Origin: Pseudomonas sp. Gutcm_11s
GTDB lineage: Bacteria; Pseudomonadota; Gammaproteobacteria; Pseudomonadales; Pseudomonadaceae
NCBI RefSeq assembly: GCF_028649395.1
Contig: NZ_JAQSUW010000015.1
Location: 1 to 64,000 of the forward strand
DNA: 64,000 nt
Direction: 5' to 3'
The notes beneath the pieces were generated by a model. It saw only the letters and a program-made list of their open reading frames with translations. It did no database searches and had not been told where the DNA came from. Each line of letters opens with the position of its first letter. Position 1 is the stretch's first letter. This document shows, one piece after another, positions 43,542 to 53,558 of the stretch. A program made the translations under genes and the position numbers.

Positions 43542-45200
43542 ATGTTCCGCTGTCTGCCGCTTTGCGCGGCATTGCTCGCGCCGCTGGCCCAGGCCGAGGA
43601 GGCTGCCGCCAGCCTGCTGCTGCACAACGCCCGCATCTACACCGTGGATGCCGACCAGCCCTGGGCCGAGGCCCTGGCCATCGGCGAGGAGGGCGAGATA
43701 CTCGCCGTCGGCAGCCGGGCCGAGGTCGAGGAATACGCGGACGACGACACCGAGCTCGTCGACCTCGGCGGCCGCCTGGTCCTGCCCGGTTTTCAGGACA
43801 GCCACGCGCATGTGCTGGACGCCTCGTCAGAGGCCCAGGGCGACTGCCCGCTGCAATCCGACGACACGCTGGAGCAGTGGCTGGACGAGATCGGCGAGTG
43901 CGCCGATGCGGCCAAGGGCGAATGGCTGCTGGGCAGCGGCTTTGCCCTCAACACCCTGCTGGAGGCCGGCGCGAGCCCGCGCGCGCTGCTCGACGAGATA
44001 TCCACCGACCTGCCCATCGCCATCATGGAGGAGACCTCGCACTCCTACTGGCTCAACAGCAAGGCGCTGCAGTTGGCCGGCTTCGACGGCGAGCGTGATG
44101 ACCCCGAGGGCGGCGTGATCCTGCGTGACCCGCAGGGCAAGGCCACCGGCGTGGTGCTCGACAACGCCGGCGACCTGGTGATGGACAAGGCCCTGCCGCC
44201 CTCCAAAGCGCTACAGCAGCTGTATTACCAGGCGGTACTGGATGGCCAGGATGAGCTGGCGCGCAACGGCATCACTTCGGTGGCCGACGCCCGCGTGTTC
44301 TGGCGCCGTGGTCACCTGGAGGCCTGGCAGAAGGCGGCGCGCGAGGACCGCCTCAAGGCACGCACCAGTCTCGGTTTGTGGGCCTATCCGCAGCTGGACG
44401 ATGGCGAGCAGCTGGCCGAGCTCAAGTCGCTCTATCAGCCGGGCGATGAAGACGAGCTGCTGCACGTCACCCAGATCAAGCTGTATGTCGACGGCATCGT
44501 GCACAACACCACCGCACGCCTGCGTCAGCCCTACCAGCACAGCCTGGCCGGCGTCGATCCACGCGGCCTGTACTACTTCCCCCCCGAGCGCCTGAAGCTG
44601 TATGCCCGCGAGCTGGCGGCCGCGGGCTTCGACCTGCATATCCACACCATCGGCGACCAGGCGGTGCGCGATGCGCTGGACGCCATCGAGCAGGCCGGGC
44701 GCGGCCGTCATCGCCTGACCCATGTCGAGCTGGTCGATCAGGCGGATATCCCGCGCTTCCGCCAGCTGGGGGTGATCGCCGACTTCCAGCCCAGCCCGTA
44801 CTTCACCCCGTCCTTCCTCAAGGACAACCAGCCGCTGATCGGCCAGCGCGCCTACCAGATGCTGCCGATGCGCGCGCTGTATGACAGCGGCGCACGGGTC
44901 ACCCTGAGTTCCGACTGGGACGTGAACCCGCTGTCGCCGCTGGGCATCATGCAGAACGCCCTGGGCCTGGGTTCACGCGGCCTGCCCGACTTGGCCGCGG
45001 CGATCCGCGCCTACACCCTGGACGCGGCCTACACCCTGCGCCAGGAGGCGCGCACCGGCTCGCTGGAGGTGGGCAAGCAGGCAGACCTGCTGGTGCTGGA
45101 TCGCGACATCTTCAAGTTGCCACCCAGCCAGATCGGCCAGGCCAAGGTGCTATGGACCCTGCTCGGTGGCGAAGAGGTGTACCGCGCGGCGGAGTTCTGA
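43542..45200 (+). CDS. Exported YtcJ-like amidohydrolase
   Basis: Metal-dependent amidohydrolase of the YtcJ group, 552 residues, with a signal peptide (MFRCLPLCAALLAPLAQAEE), so probably periplasmic. The metal-binding HxH lies in LPGFQDSHAHVLDA near residue 87, with further histidines in FDLHIHTIGDQAV, RHRLTHVELV and an aspartate in TLSSDWDVNPLSP. The N- and C-terminal segments form the composite beta-sandwich typical of the superfamily. The ATG at 43542 is chosen for its signal peptide; longer frame upstream covers the terminator. Substrate unknown; the neighbouring agmatine genes suggest a nitrogen compound, but this is a guess. Confidence 0.82.
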   Translation: MFRCLPLCAALLAPLAQAEEAAASLLLHNARIYTVDADQPWAEALAIGEEGEILAVGSRAEVEEYADDDTELVDLGGRLVLPGFQDSHAHVLDASSEAQGDCPLQSDDTLEQWLDEIGECADAAKGEWLLGSGFALNTLLEAGASPRALLDEISTDLPIAIMEETSHSYWLNSKALQLAGFDGERDDPEGGVILRDPQGKATGVVLDNAGDLVMDKALPPSKALQQLYYQAVLDGQDELARNGITSVADARVFWRRGHLEAWQKAAREDRLKARTSLGLWAYPQLDDGEQLAELKSLYQPGDEDELLHVTQIKLYVDGIVHNTTARLRQPYQHSLAGVDPRGLYYFPPERLKLYARELAAAGFDLHIHTIGDQAVRDALDAIEQAGRGRHRLTHVELVDQADIPRFRQLGVIADFQPSPYFTPSFLKDNQPLIGQRAYQMLPMRALYDSGARVTLSSDWDVNPLSPLGIMQNALGLGSRGLPDLAAAIRAYTLDAAYTLRQEARTGSLEVGKQADLLVLDRDIFKLPPSQIGQAKVLWTLLGGEEVYRAAEF

Positions 45201-45208
45201 GACGGGTA

Positions 45209-45595
45209 TCAGCCCGGCTGCTGCGCCTGCCGGGAGCGGCGCTCCAGCAGGTAGCCGGCGGCGCCGCCAAGCAGGATGGGCAGCAGCGCATAGATCGGGA
45301 AGAACACGATGCCCAGCGCCGCCTGGGCATCCGCGGCGAGGTCGAGCTGGTAGTGCGCCCAGGCCAGGAAAGCGAAGCCCGGCACTGCCGGCGCCAGCAC
45401 GGATGCCGGCCGGCGGTAGAGCAGGCTGACGAGCAGGATGGCGCCCCAGGCGATGGCATTGAACAGGCCGAGGAACAGCGCGCCACCGAGGCCCGATTGG
45501 GTGTACTGGCCGAGCCAGTCGAGGCCGCCGGGCAGGCGGGCCAGATAGGGCAGCAGGATGCCGAACAGAATCACCGCCAGACGCGCCTTGAGCAT
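45209..45595 (-). CDS. Small membrane protein of unknown function
   Basis: A 128-residue hydrophobic protein with about four membrane helices: LAVILFGILLPYLARL, ALFLGLFNAIAWGAILLVSLLY, SVLAPAVPGFAFLAWAHY and AALGIVFFPIYALLPILLGGAAGYLLE. The C-terminus is short and basic. I do not recognise the family. It is convergent with the amidohydrolase gene, with 8 bp between the stops, and follows the chemoreceptor gene on the same strand by 71 bp. Confidence 0.6.
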   Translation of the reverse strand: MLKARLAVILFGILLPYLARLPGGLDWLGQYTQSGLGGALFLGLFNAIAWGAILLVSLLYRRPASVLAPAVPGFAFLAWAHYQLDLAADAQAALGIVFFPIYALLPILLGGAAGYLLERRSRQAQQPG

Positions 45596-45666
45596 GGTCC
45601 ACCTCGCCAGCCAACCGGTTTCGGCGAATGCTAGACCAGGCTTGTGCTCCCGTTCGGTCGACTCGT

Positions 45667-47136
45667 CTACAGCTTCAGCTTGCGAATCGCCTTGCCCAGC
45701 TCCTCCGCCAGGCCGACCAGCTCGCCGCTGGTGCTGGCCGAGGTCAGCGTCTGCTGCACGGTCTGCTCGGTAACGTCGCGGATACCGACCACCGAACGGG
45801 TCATTTCCTCGGCGACCTGGCTCTGCTGCTCGGCGGCCACGGCGATCTGCGTGTTGCTCTCGCGCATCAGTGCCACCGCGCGGGCGATATCACCGAGTGC
45901 TGCGCCGGCGGCGTTGGCCTCCTGCACGCAGTGGTCGGCCTTGTGCGAGCTCTCCTGCATGAACTCCACCGCGTCGCGGCTGGCGGCCTGCAGGTTGCCG
46001 ATCATGCGGGTGATCTCGTCGGTGGAGTCCTGCACGCGCTTGGCCAGGTTGCGCACCTCGTCGGCGACCACGGCGAAGCCGCGGCCCATCTCGCCGGCGC
46101 GCGCTGCCTCGATGGCGGCGTTGAGGGCGAGCAGGTTGGTCTGTTCGGCGATGCCGTGGATGGTCTCGACCATGCCGCCGATGGTGCGGCTGTCGTCGTT
46201 CAGGCGCTGGATCATCTCGGCGGTCTGCTGCACGCCCTGCGACAGGCTGGCGATGGCCTGGCTGGCGCGGCCGACCACCTGCTGGCCGACGCCACTCAGG
46301 CGATCCGCCTCGGTGGACTGGTCGCGGGTGTCGGCGGCGTGCTGGGCGATGTGGTGCACCGTGGCGGACATCTCGTTGATCGCCGTGGCGGCCTGGTCGG
46401 TCTCGCTCTGCTGGCCGAGCATGCCGCCGCGCACCCGCTCCATGCTGCCGGCCAGGCGCCGCGCGCCGTCGTCGAGGCTGGCGGCAGCCTGGGCCACGGT
46501 GCCGACCACGCGCTGGTAGCCGGCCTGCATGGCGTTGAAGGCGTTGGCCATCTGGCCCACCTCGTCGCTGCTGTTCAGTTCGGCGCGGGCGGACAGGTCA
46601 CCGCTGCGCTCCACATGCAGCATCACGTCCTTGAGCTGGTTGAGGTGGCTGAGGATGAAGCGGATCAGCAGCTGCGAAGCGCCGAGCAGGAGCAGCATCA
46701 GCGCCATGACGCAGGCCGCGTAGGCGCCGGCGCGAGCCTCGAACACCTGCCACAGGCTCGGTGCGCTGGCGGTGATCGCCACGCGCTGGCCGTCGCCGGC
46801 ATCCTGCAGCCAGGCACCGATCAGCGGGCTGTTGCCCCACAGGCCGTCGTGCTCCAGGTCGACCCAGCCGCGCTCCTTGCCGCTCACGCCCGGCAGCGCC
46901 GGCTTGCCGCCACTGGGGAAGCTCAGTACACGGGCATCCTTGGGTAGCGGCGTGGCCGCCGGCCAGTTGGCCAGCAGGCGCGCCTCGGCCTGGGCTGCCT
47001 CGCGGGCCGCTTCGGCGCGGCCGGCCTGCTCCTGCTGCATGGCGAACAGCACCAGCAGCAGGGTGGTGACGAAAGCCACCAGGTTGACCGCCCAGAACTT
47101 GTATTTGAGGGAGAGGTTGAGGATCCAGTTTTTCAT
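45667..47136 (-). CDS. Methyl-accepting chemotaxis protein
   Basis: Inner-membrane chemoreceptor, 489 residues. Membrane helix 1 ([20 protein letters not shown], about residues 14-33), a periplasmic sensing domain of about 100 residues with no recognised fold, and helix 2 ([21 protein letters not shown]) lead to a HAMP-like linker and a long helical signalling domain. The kinase-contact hairpin [20 protein letters not shown] followed by [15 protein letters not shown] lies near residue 345. No C-terminal CheR-tethering pentapeptide is visible. The ATG at 47136 ([15 protein letters not shown]) is the natural start. Ligand unknown; agmatine or polyamines are worth testing given the neighbours. 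Confidence 0.9.
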   Translation of the reverse strand: MKNWILNLSLKYKFWAVNLVAFVTTLLLVLFAMQQEQAGRAEAAREAAQAEARLLANWPAATPLPKDARVLSFPSGGKPALPGVSGKERGWVDLEHDGLWGNSPLIGAWLQDAGDGQRVAITASAPSLWQVFEARAGAYAACVMALMLLLLGASQLLIRFILSHLNQLKDVMLHVERSGDLSARAELNSSDEVGQMANAFNAMQAGYQRVVGTVAQAAASLDDGARRLAGSMERVRGGMLGQQSETDQAATAINEMSATVHHIAQHAADTRDQSTEADRLSGVGQQVVGRASQAIASLSQGVQQTAEMIQRLNDDSRTIGGMVETIHGIAEQTNLLALNAAIEAARAGEMGRGFAVVADEVRNLAKRVQDSTDEITRMIGNLQAASRDAVEFMQESSHKADHCVQEANAAGAALGDIARAVALMRESNTQIAVAAEQQSQVAEEMTRSVVGIRDVTEQTVQQTLTSASTSGELVGLAEELGKAIRKLKL

Positions 47137-47359
47137 GGTTTTTTTATCTGCACGCAAGAGAAGTGGCATTTCGCCACAGTTTGCCCAATCGCCGGCCGCG
47201 AACCTTGATCACGGTCAACGGCGCCTGGAACTCCGCTGAACGGTATGACCTCTCGTCGCTCATGCCGGTTTCGAGCCTTGCGACAGACGCGCAATAACAT
47301 AATCTGCGCCGGTCGCGCGGGCCTGTAACCCGCGCCGTTGCGCTTCCCGGGGGATTTTC

Positions 47360-48193
47360 ATGCGTCTTTTCGTGCGTCGATTCCTCCTGGCCTGGATGCT
47401 GGGAGTGGCCGCTGTCGGCCAAGCCTTGGCCGGCGATCTGCCGACCGAAACGCCAGTGATTGGCTCCACCGCCCAGGCACCCTTGCCGGGCCAGCCGATC
47501 AGCGTGCTGTTCGTCGGCAACAGCTACACCTTCTACAACGACCTGCCGCAGATGGTGCAACGCATGTCGGTCGAGGCCGTCCAGCCCAGGCCGCTGCAGG
47601 TGCGCGACGTGACCTTCGGCGGCGCCAGCCTGCAGGCCCACTGGCAGCGCGGCGAGGTGCAGAAGGTGATCGCCAGCCAGCACTGGGACTACGTGGTGAT
47701 CCAGGACTTCAGCACCATGCCGGTGGACAACCCGGACCTGACCCGCGAGTACGTGCGCCGCGTGGCCGCGGCCGCGCGCAAGGCCGGCGCCCAGCCGATC
47801 CTCTACCTGACCTGGGCACGCCAGGCCAAGCCGGCCATGCAGGCGCAGCTCGACAGCGTCTACACCGGCCTGGCCAACGAGACCCACGCACTGCTGGCGC
47901 CGGTCGGCCAGGCCTGGCAACGCGCGCTGGCAGTCTCGCCGCAGCCGCAGCTGTTCATCGAGGACGGCAGCCACCCGAGCTACGCCGGCAGCTACCTGGC
48001 CGCTTCGGTGTTCTATGCGCTGATCTACGGCACGCCGCCGCCGGCGCCTGCCGCCGAGCAACTGGCCCACCTCGGCCAGGCCAAACCGGGTGATCTGCAG
48101 GGCTATGCCTGGGCGGCGATCCAGTCCCAGGACCTGGCCCTGCGCAGCGTGCCGCAGGAGCTGCGCAGCCTGCCGGTGACTGCCACCCGCTGA
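47360..48193 (+). CDS. Exported SGNH-type hydrolase
   Basis: A 277-residue secreted or periplasmic protein with a signal peptide (MRLFVRRFLLAWMLGVAAVGQALA). The SGNH hydrolase motifs are recognisable: LFVGNSYTFYNDLP (block I, with Asn-Ser in place of the usual GDS), TFGGASLQAHW (Gly block), VVIQDFS and DGSHPSYAGSYLAA (Asp-x-x-His block V). The Ser in block I would be the nucleophile. Likely an esterase or acetyl-hydrolase on a carbohydrate or lipid; substrate unknown. GGGGGA precedes the ATG at 47360. Confidence 0.8.
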   Translation: MRLFVRRFLLAWMLGVAAVGQALAGDLPTETPVIGSTAQAPLPGQPISVLFVGNSYTFYNDLPQMVQRMSVEAVQPRPLQVRDVTFGGASLQAHWQRGEVQKVIASQHWDYVVIQDFSTMPVDNPDLTREYVRRVAAAARKAGAQPILYLTWARQAKPAMQAQLDSVYTGLANETHALLAPVGQAWQRALAVSPQPQLFIEDGSHPSYAGSYLAASVFYALIYGTPPPAPAAEQLAHLGQAKPGDLQGYAWAAIQSQDLALRSVPQELRSLPVTATR

Positions 48194-48290
48194 GCCGATC
48201 CGCAGCGCCTGGCGCCATCCACGGCGCGGGGCGCAACGCGGCGGCGGAATCTGCGACAATCGCGCCTTTGCCACGATTGCCCGCCTTCCG

Positions 48291-51200
48291 ATGACCGACC
48301 ACGCCTCCCTGCTGAAGAACCTCGACCTGGCCATGCAGGCCGACCGTCACCGCCTGCGCCGCCAGCTGCACGAGCTGCAAAAGCAGCCGGACGAGGCCAA
48401 GCTGGCGCAGTGGCTGGAGCGTTTCCAGGCCTCCTGCGCCAAGGTCGAGGCGCGCAAGCGCAGCATCCCGAGCATCCGCTACGACGACGCCCTGCCGATC
48501 GCCGCCAAGCGCGACGAGATCAAGGCCGCGCTGGAGAAACACCAGGTGCTGGTGATCGCCGGCGAGACCGGCTCGGGCAAGACCACCCAGCTGCCGAAGA
48601 TCTGCCTGGAGATCGGCCGCGGTCTGCACGGCCTGATCGGTCACACCCAGCCACGCCGCCTGGCCGCGCGCAGCGTCGCTACCCGGGTGGCCGAGGAAAT
48701 CGCCACGCCGCTCGGCGAGCTGGTCGGCTACCAGGTGCGCTTCGAGGACCAGAGCAAGGACAGCACGCTGATCAAGCTGATGACCGACGGCATCCTGCTC
48801 GCCGAGACTCAGCACGACCGCTTCCTGGAGAAGTACGACACCATCATCGTCGACGAGGCCCACGAGCGTTCGCTGAACATCGACTTCCTCCTCGGCTACC
48901 TGAAGACCCTGCTGCCGCGCCGCCCCGATCTCAAGCTGATCATCACCTCGGCGACCATCGACCTGGAGCGCTTCAGCAAGCATTTCAACGATGCGCCGAT
49001 CATCGAAGTGTCGGGCCGCACCTATCCGGTGGACACCTGGTACCGCCCGCTGGCCGCGGAGGTGGACGAGGAGGGCGAGAGCCTGCTCGACGACCTCACC
49101 GTCGACCAGGGCATCCTCGCCGCGCTGGACGAAATCGACGCCCATGAGAAGGCCGAGGGCAAGCGCCCTGGCGATGTACTGATCTTCCTCCCCGGCGAGC
49201 GCGAGATTCGCGACGCGGCCGAAGTGCTGCGCAAGGCCAACCTGCGTTTCACCGAAGTGCTGCCGCTGTACGCGCGGCTGACCCCGGCCGAGCAGCAGAA
49301 GATTTTCGCGCCCATGAGCGGGCGCAAGATCGTCCTTGCCACCAACGTGGCGGAAACCTCGTTGACCGTGCCGGGCATCCGCTACGTGATCGACAGCGGC
49401 ACGGCACGCATCAGCCGCTACAGCTACCGCGCCAAGGTGCAGCGCCTGCCCATCGAGGCCGTGTCCCAGGCCAGCGCCAACCAGCGCAAGGGCCGCTGCG
49501 GCCGGGTCGAGCCGGGCATCTGCATCCGTCTGTACAGCGAGGAGGATTTCCTCGGTCGCCCCGAATTCACCGATCCGGAAATCCTCCGCACCAACCTGGC
49601 GGCGGTGATTCTGCAGATGCTCCATCTGCGCCTGGGCAGCATCGAGGATTTCCCCTTCATCGAGCCGCCAGATGGCAAGGCCATCAGCGACGGCTTCAAC
49701 CTGTTGCAGGAACTCTCGGCGGTCAACCGCGAGAGCCAGCTCACCCCGCTGGGCCGCCAGCTGGCGCGCCTGCCCATCGACCCGCGCCTGGGTCGCATGG
49801 TGCTGGAAGCAGCCAAGCTCGGCAGCCTCGACGAGATCCTCATCGTTGCCTCGGCGCTGTCCGTGCAGGACCCGCGCGAGCGGCCGATGGATCGCCAGCA
49901 GGCCGCCGACCAGGCCCATGCGCAGTGGAAGGACGTGGATTCCGACTTCGCCGCGCTGATCAACCTGTGGCGTGGCTTCGAGGAGAAGCGCCAGGAGCTG
50001 GGCAGCAACCCGCTGCGCAGCTGGTGCAAGAAGAACTTCCTGAATTACCTGCGCCTGCGCGAATGGCGCGACGCCCACCGCCAGCTGGTGCTGATCGCCC
50101 GCGAACTGCAGCTGTCGACGAGCAAGGCGGAAGGTGGCCGCGAACGCCCGGCCCAGGGCTCGCAGAAGGCCAAGCCGACTACCGACACCAAGGTCAATGT
50201 CATCGTCCGCGAGCAGGCCGAGGCCGGCGAAGCGGCGCAGCGCGCGAAGAGCTACGCCGCCGTGCACAAGGCGATCCTCTCCGGCCTGCTGAGTCAGATC
50301 GGTCAGAAGACCGAGGAAGGCGACTACCTCGGCGCGCGCCAGCGGCGCTTCTGGATTCATCCGTCGTCGGTGATCGGGCGCAAGAAGCCGACCTGGGTGA
50401 TGACCGCCGAGCTGGTGGAAACCACCAAGCTGTTTGCCCGTCAGGTCGCCAAGATCGAGCCGGACTGGATCGAGCCGCTGGCCGGCCACCTGATCAAGAA
50501 GAACCACTTCGAGCCGCACTGGGAGAAGCGCCGTGGCCAGGTGGTGGCCTTCGAGCAGGTCACCCTGTACGGGCTGATCGTGGTCGGCCGCCGCCCGGTG
50601 CATTTCGGCCCGGTCGACCCGGTGGCCTCGCGTGAGCTGTTCATCCGCGAGGGCCTGGTGCGTGGCGAGATCAACAGCCGCGCCAAGTGCCTGGCGGCCA
50701 ACCGCGAGCTGCTGGATCGCCTCGACGAGCTGGAGGCCAAGGCTCGCCGCCGCGACATCCTGGCCGACGAGGAAACCCTGTACGGCTTCTACGAGGCGCG
50801 CATCCCGGCCGAGATCCACCAGGCCGCCACCTTCGAGAGCTGGTACAAGACCGAGGGCGCGAAGAACCCGCAGCTGCTGATCATGCGCGAGGAAGATGTG
50901 CTGGCCCGTGATGCCAAGGAAGTCACCGCCGCCCAGTACCCGGATATCCTCCAGCTCGGCGAGCTGCAACTGCCGCTGACCTACCACTTCGAGCCCAATC
51001 ATCCGCGAGACGGCGTGACCCTGCGCGTGCCGGCGCCGCTGTTGCCGCAACTGCCGTCTGACCGTCTCGAATGGCTGGTGCCAGGCCTGATCGAGGCCAA
51101 GGCCATTGCCCTGGTGCGCAACCTGCCCAAGGCCCTGCGCAAGAACTTCGTGCCGGTGCCGGACTTCGTCGGCGCCGCGCTTTCCAAGATCGCCTTCGGC

Positions 51201-52304
51201 CAGGGTTCGTTGCCCGAATCCCTCGGCCGCGAGCTGACCCGCATGACCGGCGCCCGTGTCTCCGACGAGGCCTGGGAAGAGGCGGCGCAGCAGTTGGAAA
51301 ACCACCTGAAGATGAACCTGGAAGTGGTCGACGCCCGTGGCAAGTTCCTCGGCGAGGGCCGCGACCTGGCCGAGCTGACCGCGCGCTTCGCCGAGGCCAG
51401 CCAGGCTGCCCTGGCCATTCCGCAGCAACCTCAAGCGCAGAAACCGCTGGAGGCCAAGGCCTTCGCCCAGGTCGCCGAAAAGACCCAGCAGAAGATCGCC
51501 GGCCTCTCCATGACCGTGTTCCCGGCGCTGGTGGAAGAGGGCGGCGTGGTCAAGGAAGGACGCTTCCCGACCCAGGCCGAGGCCGACTTCCAGCACCGCC
51601 GTGCGCTGCAGAAATTGTTGCTGCAACAGCTGGCCGAATCCGCCAAGTTCCTGCGCGGCAAGCTGCCTGGCCTTACTGAGCTGGGCCTGCTGTACCGCGA
51701 AATGGGCCGCCCCGAGGCGCTGGTCGAGGACATCCTGCTGGCCAGCCTCGACGCCTGCGTGCTCGACGGCGAAGCGACCCTGCCGCGCGACGGTGCGGCG
51801 CTGGCCGCCCTGGCCGAGAAAAAGCGCGGCGACTGGACCGGCCACGCCGAGCGCATCGCCAGGCTGGTGCTGGACATCCTCAAGCTCGCCCACGGCCTGC
51901 AGAAGCGCTTCAAGGGCAAGATCGACCTGGCCCAGGCCATGGCCCTCAACGACATCAAGCAGCAGCTGGCCAACCTGGTCTACCCCGGCTTCGTCCGTGA
52001 AACGCCGGGCGAGTGGCTCAAGGAAATCCCGCGCTACCTCAAGGCCATCGAGCAGCGCCTGGACAAGGTCGGCAGCCAGGTGCAGCGCGACCGCGTGTGG
52101 ACCGGCGAGCTGACTGCCGCCTGGGAGCAGTACCAGGCACGCGCCGCCAAGCATGCCCAGGAAGGCAAGCGCGACCCCGAGCTGGTGCTGTACCGCTGGA
52201 TGCTCGAGGAATACCGCGTGTCGCTGTTCGCCCAGCAGCTCGGCACCAGGATGGCGGTGTCCGACAAGCGGCTGAGCAAGCAGTGGAGCCAGGTCGAGAC
52301 ATGA
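48291..52304 (+). CDS. hrpA: ATP-dependent RNA helicase HrpA
   Basis: DEAH-box RNA helicase, 1337 residues, close to the roughly 1300 of E. coli HrpA, which acts on stalled or colliding ribosomes and mRNA. Motif I GETGSGKTTQ is at about residue 91, Ia TQPRRLAARS, II DEAH near 188, III SATIDLERF and VI QRKGRCGRVEPG near 400. The HA2/OB region and the large C-terminal DUF3418 region (from about residue 750: HFEPNHPRDGVTLRVPAPL) complete the HrpA architecture. A single uninterrupted frame shows no damage. Confidence 0.95.
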   Translation: MTDHASLLKNLDLAMQADRHRLRRQLHELQKQPDEAKLAQWLERFQASCAKVEARKRSIPSIRYDDALPIAAKRDEIKAALEKHQVLVIAGETGSGKTTQLPKICLEIGRGLHGLIGHTQPRRLAARSVATRVAEEIATPLGELVGYQVRFEDQSKDSTLIKLMTDGILLAETQHDRFLEKYDTIIVDEAHERSLNIDFLLGYLKTLLPRRPDLKLIITSATIDLERFSKHFNDAPIIEVSGRTYPVDTWYRPLAAEVDEEGESLLDDLTVDQGILAALDEIDAHEKAEGKRPGDVLIFLPGEREIRDAAEVLRKANLRFTEVLPLYARLTPAEQQKIFAPMSGRKIVLATNVAETSLTVPGIRYVIDSGTARISRYSYRAKVQRLPIEAVSQASANQRKGRCGRVEPGICIRLYSEEDFLGRPEFTDPEILRTNLAAVILQMLHLRLGSIEDFPFIEPPDGKAISDGFNLLQELSAVNRESQLTPLGRQLARLPIDPRLGRMVLEAAKLGSLDEILIVASALSVQDPRERPMDRQQAADQAHAQWKDVDSDFAALINLWRGFEEKRQELGSNPLRSWCKKNFLNYLRLREWRDAHRQLVLIARELQLSTSKAEGGRERPAQGSQKAKPTTDTKVNVIVREQAEAGEAAQRAKSYAAVHKAILSGLLSQIGQKTEEGDYLGARQRRFWIHPSSVIGRKKPTWVMTAELVETTKLFARQVAKIEPDWIEPLAGHLIKKNHFEPHWEKRRGQVVAFEQVTLYGLIVVGRRPVHFGPVDPVASRELFIREGLVRGEINSRAKCLAANRELLDRLDELEAKARRRDILADEETLYGFYEARIPAEIHQAATFESWYKTEGAKNPQLLIMREEDVLARDAKEVTAAQYPDILQLGELQLPLTYHFEPNHPRDGVTLRVPAPLLPQLPSDRLEWLVPGLIEAKAIALVRNLPKALRKNFVPVPDFVGAALSKIAFGQGSLPESLGRELTRMTGARVSDEAWEEAAQQLENHLKMNLEVVDARGKFLGEGRDLAELTARFAEASQAALAIPQQPQAQKPLEAKAFAQVAEKTQQKIAGLSMTVFPALVEEGGVVKEGRFPTQAEADFQHRRALQKLLLQQLAESAKFLRGKLPGLTELGLLYREMGRPEALVEDILLASLDACVLDGEATLPRDGAALAALAEKKRGDWTGHAERIARLVLDILKLAHGLQKRFKGKIDLAQAMALNDIKQQLANLVYPGFVRETPGEWLKEIPRYLKAIEQRLDKVGSQVQRDRVWTGELTAAWEQYQARAAKHAQEGKRDPELVLYRWMLEEYRVSLFAQQLGTRMAVSDKRLSKQWSQVET

Positions 52305-52382
52305 TGGCATTCTGCATTCATGCCGGAGCAACCTAGGCCGACACACTAGAGCCACCCGGTAGAAGGTGGCGGGGAGTTCGGA

Positions 52383-53480
52383 TTGACCCTGATCGAGAAG
52401 CTGCAGCGTTTGCTCGACCCGTTGCACGGCATGCCCGAGGCAACGCGGCAGGAGTTCGCCTGCTGGTACAGCCAGGCCAAGCTGCCGCAGATCCGCTCGG
52501 TGGCCTTCCTGACCATGGTCCTGTACCTGATCTACGCCGCCATCGAGCAGAACGTGGCGCAGGACCACCTCGGCCTGCGCCTGCTCGCCCACGGCATTCT
52601 GGTGCCGCTAGCGCTGCTGGCCGTGGGCGTGGCCAGCTATTTCCCCGCCTGGCACCGCTGGATGCTGGCCATCCTCTGCGTGGCGCCGGTCAGCGCGGTG
52701 CTCACCAACCTCGCCTTCAACCGTGGCAGCCCGGACTTCGCCTACTTCGTGCCGGAGATCTACCTCAACCTGATGTGGACCTTCACCGTCTCCGGCCTGA
52801 CCCTGCGCCAGGCCACGCTGACGGCCTCCTGCTCGGCGCTGGTGCTGATCGCGCTGACCCTGGTCGACGCCCTGCAGCCCGGTGCCCATCGCCTGCACTT
52901 CATCTGGGTGCTGGCCGCGTTCTCCTTCGGCCTGCTCTGCGCCATGGTGCTGGAGAAGGCGCACAAGACCATGTTCCTCGACCAGGGCCGGCTGGCCCTG
53001 AGCGCCAGCATCGACGGCCTCACCGGGCTGTGGAACCGCGCGCGCATCGACCAGCTGTTCATCGAGGAAATCGCCCGCGCCCAGCGCTACGGCACGCCGT
53101 TCTCGGTGATCCTGCTGGACATCGACCACTTCAAACACGTCAACGACCACCACGGCCACGCCGTCGGCGACAGCGTGCTGCGCCAGTTCGCCGCGCTGCT
53201 GCGCGACAACGTGCGGACCAGCGACAAGGTCGGGCGCCTGGGTGGCGAGGAGTTCCTCATCATCCTGCCGGAGATCGATGCGGCCCAGGCCCAGGCTGCC
53301 GCGCACACCCTGCAGGCGCGCATCCGCCAGTTCGACTTCGACACCGTGCTGCGCAAGACCGCCAGCTTCGGCATCACCCAGTTCCGTGGTGACGAGAGCC
53401 CACAGCACATGCTCGATCGCGCCGACCGCGCCCTGTACAAGGCCAAGGCCGGCGGCCGCGACCGCATCGAAGTGCACTGA
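52383..53480 (+). CDS. Membrane diguanylate cyclase
   Basis: Makes c-di-GMP, the signal that promotes biofilm and controls systems such as Lap. The 365-residue protein has about six membrane helices (residues about 40-195) and a C-terminal GGDEF domain with SIDGLTGLWNRARID, LDIDHFKHVNDHHGHAVGD and RLGGEEF. The inhibitory I-site RTSD lies 5 residues before GGEEF, so product feedback is expected. The start codon is TTG at 52383, supported by GGGGAG six bases upstream; no ATG gives the complete N-terminus. It lies 78 bp after hrpA. Confidence 0.9.
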   Translation: MTLIEKLQRLLDPLHGMPEATRQEFACWYSQAKLPQIRSVAFLTMVLYLIYAAIEQNVAQDHLGLRLLAHGILVPLALLAVGVASYFPAWHRWMLAILCVAPVSAVLTNLAFNRGSPDFAYFVPEIYLNLMWTFTVSGLTLRQATLTASCSALVLIALTLVDALQPGAHRLHFIWVLAAFSFGLLCAMVLEKAHKTMFLDQGRLALSASIDGLTGLWNRARIDQLFIEEIARAQRYGTPFSVILLDIDHFKHVNDHHGHAVGDSVLRQFAALLRDNVRTSDKVGRLGGEEFLIILPEIDAAQAQAAAHTLQARIRQFDFDTVLRKTASFGITQFRGDESPQHMLDRADRALYKAKAGGRDRIEVH

Positions 53481-53558
53481 GGCGCTGACCCAGGTCAAGG
53501 TGTTCCCGCGCTACCGGCGTAGCCTGCAGTTATCGCCGCAATTCGCCGCAGGCACGCC

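Noticed and set aside
47955-52592. 1545-codon minus-strand open frame opposite hrpA
   Set aside because: The translation is repetitive Leu/Gly/Gln/His-rich shadow sequence with no domain, while hrpA is complete on the plus strand.
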